From assembly GCF_963675165.1 (NCBI RefSeq), contig NC_087379.1:2422201-2486200 (forward strand): a DNA stretch of 64,000 bases, given 5' to 3'. Below the pieces are notes generated by a model. The model did not search any database. It was not told where the DNA came from and saw only the letters and a program-made list of their open reading frames with translations. Position numbers and translations under genes: made by a program. Origin of the DNA: Halichondria panicea (taxonomy: Eukaryota > Porifera > Demospongiae > Suberitida > Halichondriidae). This document shows, piece by piece, positions 37,933 to 50,639 of the stretch; the first letter of the stretch is position 1; each line of letters begins with the position of its first letter.

Positions 37933-39252
37933 ATGGCCTCCCCTCAATTGAGTGGCTACCAGTGTGAGGGTGTGGAGAGTGTGGAGGATTACGAATGCCC
38001 CCTGTGTCTGCATGTGACCCGAGAGCCCAGCCTCACCAGCTGCTGTGGACAGCACTTCTGCCAAGCCTGCATATAAAAGATATTCACTGACAAGAAACCT
38101 TGCCCTCTTTGTAAGGAAAACAGTTTCACGACACTTTTAGACAAGAAGCAACGAAGAAGAATTTTTGATATCCAGGTCTACTGCAATAAAAAAGCTGATG
38201 GTTGTGACTGGATGGGTGGTTTGGGAGAGCTAGAACAACACCTTGGTGAGAAATGCCAATTAGTTCTTGTGGATTGTCCGTATAACTGTAGAAAACATAT
38301 TCCAAGGAGATTTCTAACAGAGCACAAAACTAACGATTGCCCCAGAAGACCACACAGCTGTGAGTACTGCCAGCTGGAGGTAACGTATCAAGAGATCCAA
38401 GATGATCACCTCCCAGTGTGCCCAAAGTACCCGGTGGAGTGCCCCAACAAGTGTGGAGTGGCTCCCCCTGAGAGACGTCAACTGGAGGGGCACCTGAGAG
38501 AGTGTCCTCGGGCAATGGCCGAGTGTGAGCTGAAGGAGCTGGGCTGTGAGGAGGTGGTCCAACGGAAGGACTCGGACAAACACATGGAGCAAGCTGCTCA
38601 GAAACACACGAGGCTAATGGCTAGTCACTACCTAAAAAGTCAGAGAACGCAAACTAAAGATATCATTAAGCTAACAGAAGAGAACGAAGAATTAAAGCAA
38701 TCATTACAACACAAATACGAGAAACTAGAACTAGAACTTGAATCAAAATCTAAAGAGCTGTCAGCTTTATCCAGTCAGATGGACATTCTTACACAACATG
38801 TGAGCGTTAGCTTCACTAGCGTGACTGTCGACTATGAAAATGAAAAAGAATACCATGAAAGATGGAGAAACAGTGAGTACTTTCGCACGGTTCTAAAAGG
38901 ATACGTCATGGAGGTTAATTTCTTTTTCAATCGTTATTCTCAAAGGCTTGATTTTGAGCTCACCTCTAGGAATTGCCGAGCTAATGAAAAGCTCAATTGG
39001 CCAACATTTTTCCTAATGACAGTCACAATGCTTAACCAGGCCGGTAACCATAGCCACTATCAGATTACTAAATATTTAGTAGTTAAGAGGCACGACTTTA
39101 ACGATCAACTTCGAATATCGTACGACACTATAGATAATCCACCTCCTGGAGTGCAGTATATCGTTAATGGCCACGTCAAGTTCCAAATAATTGTGAGCGA
39201 ACAACACTGTGGTATGCATGACTCCGTAGATGCATGTACCATAATTAAATAG
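37933..39252 (+). pseudogene. RING - TRAF zinc finger - coiled coil - TRAF/MATH protein, RING interrupted by TAA
   Basis: From ATG 37933 the frame runs 439 codons to TAG with a single TAA at codon 48 (38074-38076). Order: RING finger (YECPLCLHV, CCGQHFCQAC, then CPLCKE after the stop), two or three TRAF-type zinc fingers (residues about 80-215; CPYNC, CEYCQ, CPNKCG), a coiled coil (about 230-290), and a C-terminal half MATH/TRAF-C region (LNWPTFFLMTVTMLNQ). TRAF proteins are adaptors and E3 ligases under TNF-receptor/TLR-type signalling. The stop falls between the zinc-binding pairs of the RING. A restart at ATG 38212 would give a RING-less adaptor of 346 residues. It is intron-less. Pseudogene is my first reading because of the stop; read-through or a base error is possible. 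Confidence 0.75.
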
Positions 39253-39841
39253 CTCTCGGACTGTATTTATGACCAAACATCAATGACCGAAACTTCTAAT
39301 AGTTTTATTAGCTATAAATATATAGCCTATAGCTTGTGGTAGTAATAGGGTCACTGTGTGCATGTGTGTGTGTGTTTGATGGTGTATATATACAGAAGTA
39401 TAGGCGGTGGGATCAGGCTTTCCAACACACTGATAACTACTCAGCCTAAAATTAGAAATAGCTCAAAGCAATCCGATCTGTATCCAGGTTATTTTACATA
39501 GTCTACATCACAGTGCCTATAGATTATTTTGGGAAGCTCTTCAGTAATAGCAGGAGTTCATGCAACTCCTGATGATAGTTAAGGGACTACAGAAACAAAA
39601 GAAGAACAAAATAGGACGCCCGACCTTGAGAGTCGAGAATAATGGGTTAAGGAGTCTTTAACGATGCACCAACCCTCCCCATTCATCTGTTTACATTGGG
39701 GCTATGCAAGCTAATCACATTTGAGGTCATGCTGACATAAATTATAGCACTTGTCTTGGACTTGATATTGGCTGCTGTGATACTTCAAGTTAGCTTGCAT
39801 GGCTGTACATGTTGTGTAAACTAGTTGACCCGACTAAGAAA
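39253..39841. other. Spacer, nothing recognised
   Basis: AT-rich, with a short GT run near 39360. No exon, repeat pair or RNA gene is seen. Confidence 0.6.
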
Positions 39842-40931
39842 ATGGCGACATCATCGACAAAGTTTTACACACACAGTGACACAGTACGTAGAATATTAAT
39901 ATTTAGGATACTGATGTTGTCTTGTAGAATGGCTACAGTCTTCTCACATCGTATTGGTCAGCATGGCAATGACCCCTTACCTCCCATGCTTAATTCTGTT
40001 TCTCAACCCAATTAATATACTCTAATGGACAGTGGCAGAACGTATACACATCCGGGGATGGATGTAGCATGATGTTCTCGATGACTAGTAGCTTGACGAT
40101 ATCAGGCTCCATCCCCTGCCATGCCCTTTCCATCATGCTCCATCCCCTGCCACACCCTTTCTATCATACTCCCATGCTGCAGCAGAGGGGGGTGGGTAGT
40201 TGGGCGGTGTACAACCAACGCATCTCATGAGCGCGTGTTGGTTGGACTCCGCCCAACTAGGGGGTGGGTGGGTAAATACGATACAAATGATAACTGGTGT
40301 ACAAACGATATACGTATTTCACTTGAGTTATGTAGTTCGTCAACTGGCCCAAACCACTACCTCATGTAGGATCAGTAGATATGAGCTGTGAAGCCTGTGA
40401 TCCCCCTCAGAACACCCAACTCTCTTTGCTGCAGAGAATGAAGAATGCCAATGTAAGCAATCATTATACAACAGTTCGGGACATCAATAATGCTATAAAT
40501 GTGCCTTCCCTAAATTGTGTTACTCCACAAAGTGAACCTGCGCTTTATAATAATTCCTAAATGTAGGTTACTCCACCTGCATGCATACACACAATTCTCC
40601 GTCAATGTTACATATGCCACCCCTAAATGTAGCTAGGTCACTGAGCAGGCTTCCAAAATAGGTTGCTATAATACTATGTGTTTCACATAATAATAGCTTT
40701 GAGTATCCCTAAGTAATATACCTATCATACAGATGCACACAGGAGCCTATCGAAAACAATTCACAGACAGGTGTTAAGAAGGTGCAACATCAAGATGCTG
40801 GCATGCAGTCAGAGGCTGTCCAAAGAGCCATGGATTGCTCAAATTCAAATTCAGAGGTGGGAGTTGTCTGGATGGAAGGGAGATACAACAGCAAACGGAG
40901 AGTGGCAAGAAGACAGAATCGAGGAAGCTAA
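39842..40931 (+). CDS. Tentative small three-exon gene, unknown function
   Basis: Read purely from splice signals. ATG 39842 opens MATSSTKFYTHSDT up to a donor (gtacgt at 39884, or gtagaa at 39888). 40379-40452 reads MSCEACDPPQNTQLSLLQRM and ends in aat|gtaagc. 40743-40931 follows cacacag with EPIENNSQTG through RRVARRQNRGS and TAA. With the gtagaa donor all phases agree and give about 102 aa, hydrophilic, with a basic C-terminus. No domain is recognised. The exon at 40379 lacks a strong pyrimidine tract. It may be chance. Confidence 0.3.
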
Positions 40932-41623
40932 TTGAGCTAGTGGGAAGATTCAATCACAAAATTCTTGGTACTTGTATTATACACGATTTCTAGTCTTGCA
41001 CCAGCCCCTATTGGAACGCTAGGTCGAAATGGTGCGAGACTACGCGATTTCCAGTTGACATCCACCAGCCATGCATCTAGATCTACGTAAAAAGACGATA
41101 GTTTAAAGAGTGTATTAAGCAAAGTGACGCCTATATAGTTTTGTGTATGCTTTTATTCTCTTTATCATCATGACATAAATAATGCACAGCCACACTTGAA
41201 AATTAGCCGCAAGCCAGATGTATCACCCCAAAGGTAATCTATTTTGGGGTTTGGCTTTCAGCCGAAACTTCTCGAGGAATGCAGGTGGGCAATTATACAT
41301 GCGCACATGCATCCATAGTGCATATGGATAGTGCAACTTCAGTCTCGCGGGATCAGACCTAATATCTCGGTGGCAAAATCAAGTAGAGCTATTATGATTG
41401 ATTTTTTTACCCCCCTGAGAAAAGGTTTGTAAAATATTAAATCGTGGTCAGACCTTCAACCACGAAAACACCACAAATATTTTGCCCCACGAAAATTACC
41501 CTCTCTATACAGTATAAACTTCTTTGTTGATAATAATAAATACATGGGTATTGTGCTGATGAAAAACATGCAGTGTACACACAACAAAACTGCACTGTAA
41601 ACATTATGAAACATGCAGGGGTG
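40932..41623. other. Spacer with MITE scraps
   Basis: 41455-41515 holds a half copy of the cgaaaattaccc...ctatacagta element end. The rest is unrecognised. The Rab11-FIP 3' end follows. Confidence 0.5.
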
Positions 41624-44600
41624 CTATACACTAGACACTGTACTCAATAGAGCTGGATTAGTCTCCATTATTCTGAGTAATAAGTTATCGAGATAGTTCT
41701 TTACATCTTTCAATTCATCTTCTGCATTCTTCGATCTTTGTTTGCTGTGAATAAGCTCCTTTACAAGTTCCTGTGAACGTGACGGAGATAGAGAGTGATT
41801 GATAAGCAATGAAAAGTATATACCTTAAGGTGACAAAATTATTTTCGCGAGTGCTATTTTTGTGAGTGAGAGTAAAATCGCAAAAATTTTACTCGCAGAA
41901 AATGCTCATTAAAACCACTTGCAAGTATTTATATGGACATATAAGTACATGTATCAGTCCTATAATTAGGTACATGTAGGGTTTAGATTTTACCCTCAGC
42001 TAAGGATTGAAATAAAGGGACATTAGCCTATACATCAACGGAGTGAACGCTAAGAGTATACACACCGGGCCGGGCCCTAACAGAAAGGTCGTCACTAACC
42101 AAACCAAATTCTGTGTGGTATAAGAGCTTCTTCTTAGCAACAAACACACTCAACTAATTATTATTATAAGTATAGCCATGCAACCGAATCGTACTTCCTA
42201 TATTGCCTTTTGTTATATACAAACCACATACCTCCTTGCTCCAGTGTGAGCAGTCGTGATGCATGAGGTCATCCAGACTCACTTCCTCGCTAGTGAAGGA
42301 TCCTATGCCCTCGCTGCCAATAGAGCTGCATGTGGTGTGACGAATGTGGTTACTGCTGACTGCACCCGCAGGATTGGGGGAGGAGGTCCGTCTCACTGAC
42401 AGATGGTTACACTCGGCTCCCGTTAGAGTTTTAATTGAGGAAGTGTCTGTTAAAGTGGGCGTGTCTTCTTTTAATTCACGGGTGGGTGATTTAATTATGT
42501 TGCTTTCTTCAGGCAGTGTTTTACCTTTATTTTCTTCAGACGAATTTTCTTCTGGTGTCTTTTCTTTTGCACTGTCGATACTAACTAAGGAATTGGAAGG
42601 AACTTTCAATGAAGGTGGTTGCAGGTCGTCTACAGATCCTGAGTCTGTTGTGTCAATGCAAGTAATCGATGGTTTAGACGCAGGATTGAGAAGAGATTTT
42701 GTTCTCCTCAGAGAGCTGAAAGGATTGTGAATAACATTCGAGAAAGCCGAGGCAGCTGATCGATTTCGTTTAACCTGCGGACTACTCTCAGTACTTGATG
42801 TGGATCTATCCAAACATTCCTCCTCCACTCTGAGTCCTTTTTGAGGGATTCTTTGATTGTTTTTCTTCTGTTTGCGACTATCTTGGTACATGTTGATAGC
42901 TTGTCTCAGTCCCCCAGATGGTTTACGACTTTTAAATGCACTGGATACAATTTCGCCAGGTGACTTTCCACCATACAAATTCGGTGTACTAGGAGTTGAT
43001 GATCTATCTGAGTCTTGGCTAATGGTTGAAGTTGTGCTGATTCTAGAAACGGATCCTTCTCTGTACAAGTCTTCCATTGAGTTGATGTCTCTCGGTGGAG
43101 ATTGCGGGATTGAATTGAGAATGTCTGGATTGTAAGAGGCAAGTAAAGCAATGTTCATTGATCTGCGATGCATCACAGAATTGTCTGCAGAAGTTCGACT
43201 AGGCTGTCTTAGTGTTACACCTCTTCTATTGAGTGCAAGTGCTTCTTGGCTGCTAGATAAGGTTGAGGGTCTCGGGTTATGGGAGGAAGTGAAGTTGCTG
43301 TCAGAGAGTTGTTTTGCTAGCTTGCTTCGCGAAGGCAAGGTTTGGGACGAGTAGTCCATTAGGGACGGAGGTAAGAGTGACACTGGGTGGAAACCTAGAA
43401 GGGTAAGAGGATAAATTACATCACATAGCTTACATCGTATTATGCGTTAATGCATGTTGAATATTCTAAATTGAGAGCCTAGCTCCAAACAAAATACAAA
43501 CCCTACTGTAAACAAAGGACTATTGCGAGCAAGTTATTTTTAAATGGATTCTCTATAGACTCAACTCATTAGAGAATACCCCAACACATGATACATATAA
43601 TATTATGATACTTTTATGTTTATGGCTACAGCTATAAAGGTCACCATGCAGTATGCTTTAAGTGACACTCACCATTTTTGAAGAGTGGTGAGGCCTTGCT
43701 GTAGGCCACAGTGTGCTTAGGTTTCTTGCCATCCAGGATCACAGAGGAGGATGTATCTCTCTCTAGACTCAGCGACATTTCAGAGGAGTACTCCTGGTCA
43801 GGATCATTTGGTTCTTCGGGATTGACAGTTTTCACAGATTTCGTTCGTAGGGTTACTGTTTCAGATTCAAACTCAGACATATTTTTGACAGCTGATACTA
43901 ATGAAGGCTGTACACATTCAGTTGTTTCATCCGATAAATGTTCACTTTCAGGCAATCGATTATTTGTTTCATTTTCCGTCTTGTCTTCATGTTGTCTCTC
44001 GTCACTGATATATGTAGCTGGTTGCAACTCATCAAGCTTCTCCGCTTCGTTTGACGGACTCCTTTCATCACAAACAATATTTTCTTTCACTCTCCTTTCG
44101 TTGTTACTACTCTCGATAACAACACTTTTAGGCCTCCTTCTAACCGGAGCCTTTTCTCTCATACTAACCGAACGAGTTCCTCTACTGAGTGGCCTTGCTC
44201 CGTTCAGCCTACTACCACTGGGGGTCCTCGACACTGCAGGAGATCTTGTAGGTGTGGCCGCCGTTGTGGAGGGTCTTGTATTAGGGGTACTGGTAGAAGG
44301 GGCCCTTGGTTTAGGCTGTCGCTTGACGCCATTACTTGTACTCAATGTTTTTGGCTTCTGTCTGAAAGAGATGGAGGGACTAATCGATCCTTTTGCAGAA
44401 GGCGGTTGTGTTCTTGACGTAGGACTAACTGTTCGACTGCTTTGCTGAGAGCTAAGCTTCGAAATCGATATCGTACTTCCAGGTGGAGAATCCTGGGAAG
44501 TCCTCTTTTCAGCCTTTGTTGCCTCTGTAGTGTCATCAACGCCTATAGCCAAATGCTTTATCTTGTGTACTGAGGAGGAAGTGTTGTAGCCACTTTCAGG

Positions 44601-46120
44601 GTCTTGCTTTCTCTTAACTTCAGGTGATTTTCCAGTAGTGTTCACTTCCCCAGCTGACTCATACGACATTTCACTCATCAACACAGAGTTGTCATCTACA
44701 CACAGTGATTGCGTTCTGCTTCGTAGGAACTTTGGGCTGTGAGCGATGCTATTGCTTTTGGCAATGTATGTGTCTTCGCCTAGTGTGGGAGTGCGGTCTG
44801 TGGGAGTGTGGGCGGGTGAGGGTGTAGGGATAGGGAGGGTGTGCATCGACCAACGCTTCTTTTTTGTTCGGAAACTGTAATAGCGGGCAGCCGGAGACTG
44901 GAGGGAGAACGACAATATATGACTAGTATATCTCAGAAGAAAATTACATTTGTACATTATACATGTAGCTACGTCAAACTTTTACCTAATAGAGGCCCAT
45001 TACTGCATGTAAGTGCAACGGGATTGTGTGTGTTGGATTGTATCATAACCACAGAGACTATGCATGGCTGCTCACACAATCACACCATAGCAACACTCCC
45101 TTCCTATTTGGTCTACTGTCAGCTTCTAGACGGCAAACTGAGCAACCCTAAAAGTGACCTACAAGTAACTCTATAACCCTAAGTGACTACCTTTTAACAC
45201 CAATACGTGTTTATATTGAACGCAGCTGTACAGTATTACAGTGCACTACCATTACAAACACAGCAGATGTTTCTGTGGTTAATTTCTATACATTAAGCCA
45301 TTAGCTGTTACACACACTCCTCTGCACTTGTGGTTAATAAGAAAACACTCGACAAATTACATTAGTGGCTGCATGACTAGCAGAAATACAGAAATGTGTA
45401 CAATGTCCCCCCTCACTCACCCTCTTGACATTGTCCCCTTCCACCTCGTGTGTCTCCTCCTCCTCCAGAGCATCTGCCAACGCCCTGTTCGACTTCAACG
45501 ATGAACTACTCTCCGACTCAGATGATGAAATGTCAGATATACTAGTACCAGAGGGCCTTTTCGATATTTCCGGATTTAGTGAGCCGACGTCTATTGTATT
45601 AGAACATGCTCGATGTTGGACGGGTGGAGAGCTCGAGAATGATGTAAATTCCTCATCGCAATCTTGAAGAGCTGGAGAGCGGTTCTTCTTTCGAAAGGAG
45701 CGGCGAAATACAGACATCTTTTCTTTAACTTTGGGTGCTTTGTTATTACTCTTCTCGTTCTGTTGTCCTTCGTTAGGCCAGCTGGAACTTCTGTCTTGAT
45801 TCTTCAGGTCTGATTTTGTCCTCTTCAACATAGCTTTGGTAGGTACAGGGTAAACTTTTCTCGAAGAAGTGGGCTCTGCTGCAAATGTGTCTGAAAATTG
45901 AATCCACTTGAACTGCAGTTGAATTGATACTTTCAAGTCTCCACGTAGCTTGAGATTTTGCTTGCCCGGTCTGGAGCCTAGTTTGTACCAGTGTGTGACT
46001 AGTTTAGAGGTGAGCTGAAAGCCGCTTAGGGGTATAGCAATATAGCCGATGAGTTCGTCTGATAATCGACCCTTCTGTCTCACTGCAATGTGCAGGGTTG
46101 TGTCCAAGGACATGAGAGGG

Positions 46121-46188
<68 letters not shown>

Positions 46189-49100
46189 GCGTGTGCGTGT
46201 GTGTGTGTGTGTTTGTGTGTGCGTTTTTGTGTGTGGGGGTGGTGGTTATATGAAAAACGGATATGCAAAACAATTGTATTGATCAATGTGGAACATCATT
46301 CTATACTTGTTTTTTTTACTTATTTAGCCTCTAGTCACTGTGTACTGCCATTTGATATGCTTGTAAAAGAAATACGGTTCTTACAAAGTAGATAACTACA
46401 ATATTATGACATGTGTATCCTGTGACACTTCGTTTTATTGAACAGGCAACTTTTAAACCAGACGCACAGACAATGAACAATACAAGATGACAACAACAAC
46501 AACAAGGAAATTGTACGCAGCTTCAAACAGTACTTTATAGTACTGAGAAGCTATTATACACTCCTCGTTTCAGACTTATCTGACATATATACTAGCTAGC
46601 ATAGAAATGATCTTCATGCTCACATTTCACTGATAAAATTCCATTCCGGTTCTGTTGATTTTGGAACGGAACTGGTGACAATCTTCTCCTTCTCAGTACA
46701 CACAGTCACGTAGAGCTCACTGGATGCTACAATTAAGGGTGTGTGGAGAGAGGGGGGGTGGTTTAAGAATGTAGTAGAATAATTATACCTGTGCGAGGCA
46801 CTGCAACTGTTAGAAGTAGCCACATGCAAACACATGCTATACGAGTTAGTATTGTTTACATGCACACTTAGCGTCAACATTTATTTCACACAGGATTACT
46901 TTGTTGCCAACAACACCTGCCATTCATGAAGCATGACCATTAGTGCTAACAGAACCATTTTAGTTTATACTCAATAGCAGACCACAGTAGTCACAGTGAT
47001 AGCTGTTCAATAAGCAAGTATTTACGAAGTAGCTATACATGTATACTCAATAGCAAACCAGTAGCCACGGTGATAGCTGTTCAACAAAAACAAGTATCCA
47101 CTGGGGAGTGTATCCAATAGGGAAAACAAAAGCATTATCGCATTACAATAGCATGTGAATGTAATACTAGCTTGTTCCTCAGATACATGTACAACAACTC
47201 AAATTACTGACACTGGGTCAACCTTACTGAGCTAGTGCACTACATTCCAGTTTACAGGCAATAGAGAATGATGAATGAAAGGTGGTTGAGAGATAATTCA
47301 TAAAGGAAATGCTTTGAGGCATAATATGCCCCCCACAAATAGTTAAACACAAACAAAGCAATTCAATCACTATATTCCTTTTACTGTTGACACACGAAAG
47401 GTAATTGAATAGTTAGCATGTCAGGCTAACTAGGCAGCGGGTGATACATTGTCTAACGAATTGGTTAACGAATGAGCGGCGAACAAACAACAAACACTTC
47501 AGAGCAATAAAGCAATAACATCATAAGAGAGGAATCTCTTGAATACACTTCAAGACATAGCATACAATACTTGTGTACCAAACAATTGTTAACGTCACAT
47601 AGTTTGACTAGCTGGCACTACACACTGCTGTCACTTATAATTATGTTCTTTGAGTCAAACGTACATTTGCAACTGAAACCTAAACCTTCTAAAGATGCAC
47701 TGCAACTGTGACAAACTGTGAATGAGCTAAGAACAATTTGTAAATGTATTTTAGGGTGTGTATAGTTGTGAACATATTCCTAGTTAAGCAGTGGACCCAC
47801 CCCAACAGTGTTATAACATGTACCTCTCACTGCCAACCAAAATACCTCTTGAATATAATGCTAGGTTAGGTTTTTACACAGAGGGAGAGTATGAGAGATG
47901 AAATTCAATTGTGTAGGAAAGCTAGTGATTACAAGCTCGCTTAAGCGTATAGAATTGTAACCAAGGTGGAACTGATTGGATTAACTGATAATGCATCAAC
48001 GGTATTTTAGCCAATGACAATTCCCAGCTGACAAAGCAATCAGCTGTTACAGTAAATGTATCCTCCCTTGGGATACACCTGGACCATACAGGAAGTATAC
48101 CTCCATACGATGTGGTCACACAATGACAGCTAGGGAATAGTTGAATGGTTGATTATAGTGAGAGTTCTATACCATAGAAATGACTACGTGTACACCATGC
48201 AATGGAACAATTAATCCTTTCTTACACAAACCCTATATGCTCACATTTTCAAGTTAGATCATGCTTCTCTCAGGCCGGTGTAATGTGCAGACTTAGGTTT
48301 CTATGTATATGGAACAGATACCAAGGCAATGCAGTGATTAAATACTTATACCCTCACTTGTGCACAGTGTGCAAATTCCTAGCATGGATGTGTATTAAAA
48401 AATCTACGGTTATACGATTGCCAGCTAATAGTAATTTCTTCTATCAACGTTTGAACAAAATCTCTGATTGATAAATTTGACCAGCAGTGCTAACTGCAGG
48501 CTTCAGCTGCATATTCAAGTTGCTAGGCAAACATATCAAACAGAGGCCAGTTATAAACAGTACGTACATGTTTGTACTCCCAGGTCAAGTGAATGAAAGT
48601 AGGCCATATTAAAGTGAATGTAGTGAACTTATTAATTGTTGCCTGAAAAAATTCACAAACAGTAGGTGATTATTATTAAAGGTGCATACTGGGGAGGAGG
48701 GGGTTTTTACATGGAAGTGATTATACCGATATGACGAAAACTATATGGAGACATTCATGTATGTGTGCGGTACAGTAGTGAACACTACAGACAGCATTGC
48801 ATCATACGCTTTACATGAACGTAAGCTAACACTTAATCACTCCGATATGTATCAAATTCCAAGAACAGAAACAATTCACACAACAAGATCGTCAATAAGC
48901 ATAATTAGTACACAATACGAAGGAGACATTTGTTTTCACCGAGATAGTATCTATTGCCAAAGAATTTTTTCTTCTCCATTCACGTACCCCTTGTTCTCAG
49001 CACAATAATATTACCTTTTACGGTAGTTTTACTACAGTGGTATTGTTCTAGTTCTGATGTCACACACTAGACTACATCTGTACCACTTACACCGGCCAAT

Positions 49101-49459
49101 TTGACAACATGGCATCTCATCTAATAACTACGATCCTACGATCCTAATACATCCCATTGTGGTGCACTATCGTACCGTCAAGAATTGACTATTATCATAA
49201 AATTCTTGCTTGTAGATGATAGACCGTGATCTTACCAAGGCTTAGTCTACTGCAATATTAATTAATATGGAGTATCTAAAAAGGCCAGTTTTAGAGTCAA
49301 TTTAGCTACAGTATTTTACAAGTACAAGCTCTCAACAGTATTCATACAGCCCTGTGGTCACAGCTCCAGTAGACCTCATATCAATGAATGTATAAAACCA
49401 CACAACACTACTGTACTCACCACTTTTACTCTTTAGCAGGAGCTCTCTTCCTTGATTTA
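41624..49459 (-). CDS. Class I Rab11-family interacting protein (C2 ... FIP-RBD), 5' exon not found
   Basis: Membrane-recycling adaptor binding Rab11/Rab25 GTPases. Phase-consistent exons (high to low): 49459-49421, 46726-46624, 46120-45421, 44897-43673, 43382-42232, 41770-41624 (TAG); about 1120 residues. The first three form a C2 domain: NQGRELLLKSKS from a 39-nt micro-exon, ELYVTVCTEKEK, TEPEWNFISE, then HWYKLGSRPGK and DLKVSIQLQF. The long middle is disordered Ser/Thr/Lys/Arg sequence (GTRSVSMREKAPVRRRPKS). The last exon ends in the Rab-binding coiled coil: HWSKEELVKELI then YLDNLLLRIMETNPALL, almost the vertebrate FIP1/2/5 signature. C2 plus RBD without EF-hands makes it class I. The initiating exon should lie above 49460; I could not place it. 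Large open frames on the other strand at 42344-42730 and 43711-44448 are shadows. Confidence 0.88.
46124..46240. repeat. (GT)n microsatellite at a Rab11-FIP acceptor
   Basis: A long GT/GC-interrupted run. On the minus strand it is a CA tract ending in cacacacag|C at exon 46120. Antisense frames through it are artefacts. Confidence 0.95.
46727..49420. other. Long Rab11-FIP intron, no nested gene seen
   Basis: AT-rich. The phrases aatagcaaacca and gtgatagctgttcaa occur twice (46975-47090). No coding exon or terminal inverted repeat was recognised. Confidence 0.55.
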
Positions 49460-50639
49460 CTGCAAGGTATAATGGAAGGTAGTTAATTGGAGACTGTCTC
49501 TAGTAGCTAGCTACACTAGTGCCACTGGGGGAGTTGAACAGTTGACGCCGCTAACTTGTGATATAGTCTAAAGAATGTAGTGGGCAAGTTGGCTAACACG
49601 CCCATGCAGGAAGACTAATCTCACAAGCGGAAACGAATTGTTTAATTGACTCTTAATGATATTCATTGCTTGATAAAGGCCGGCTAGCGAGTGAGCATTG
49701 AAGAAGGCCGGCCCCCATGATCCCCATCTGCATGCATGGTCTCCTAACAATATTATACTTGCCAGCCAATGCATACGCTGAATGTAAACACACGATACAT
49801 AATTGTGATGACCACCTTGAATACTTCATGCATCACTGTACTTACTGGTGATTTGAACATGTGAAGGCACCCAATCAGTGCTGGAATTCATTCTGTTGCT
49901 TGATAATTCCCAACTGATCATGTAAACGTACTCAACAGACTCGAACTGTTAGCTTAATGCTATATAGAAGATCACAGCTCAACTCTGTTTAGTAACTAGC
50001 TATAGGTCTAACTACTTTTCTTTGGAGTTGAGCAGCTAGCTAGCTTGTTCTAGTTGCAGCAGAGGGCTTGTAGCTAGCTAGCTTGTATATTAGAGCTACA
50101 ACGACTTGTTAAAAACTTGTACTGTATACTATACTTGAAGGTCACATTATACAGTGGCTCCACTTCAAAGTCTAAACTAGGTAGGTTTGGTTTGTTGCAT
50201 ACCAATGGAAGTGGTATTGGAAGCCAGCTCTCAGATTAATGACCTTCCTATAGAAACCTTCTAACTATGTCTTGCCATATACACCACACCACCCACAGAA
50301 ACATCATATCTATTGTGTTCAGACCTCCAGATAATTAGCACCATATTGTGATGAAAATTATTATTATCGTAATCCCAGTATGAAAATATCACATTTGGTA
50401 TAGTAAACACACACTTCTTTCAAATAGAGTATTGCTTTTGAGCTTGATGCGACTTTATATAAAGTTTGGGACTGTCATGTGTTATACAAACAGTAGTGGA
50501 CTTCTTCGCCCTACTGTTAATATAGATGACGCACTCACTGAGAAATGAAGATTGCAAATCGTAATCATAGACATAAAAGCATAATTATATATGTATAGAT
50601 CATGCTATATAAAATTACAATGCATTTTTTTGCGTGTCG
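49460..50639. other. Upstream flank of Rab11-FIP, nothing recognised
   Basis: Expected to hold the first coding exon (C2 strand 1) of the Rab11-FIP on the minus strand, but no ATG exon ending in the right phase stood out. gctagctagcttg motifs recur near 50035-50085. Confidence 0.45.

Noticed and set aside
33190-39252. Altered nuclear genetic code (TAA read as Gln)
   Set aside because: Other genes here end normally at TAA, TAG or TGA with domains complete; two isolated TAA codons fit mutation or error better.
42344-42730. 128-codon plus-strand open frame
   Set aside because: Shadow of a Rab11-FIP coding exon.
43711-44448. 245-codon plus-strand open frame
   Set aside because: It is antisense to a Ser-rich Rab11-FIP exon that is supported by splicing and domains; the Leu/Ser content is a mirror effect.
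46004-46395. His-Thr and Cys-Val repeat frames
   Set aside because: Products of the (GT)n tract.
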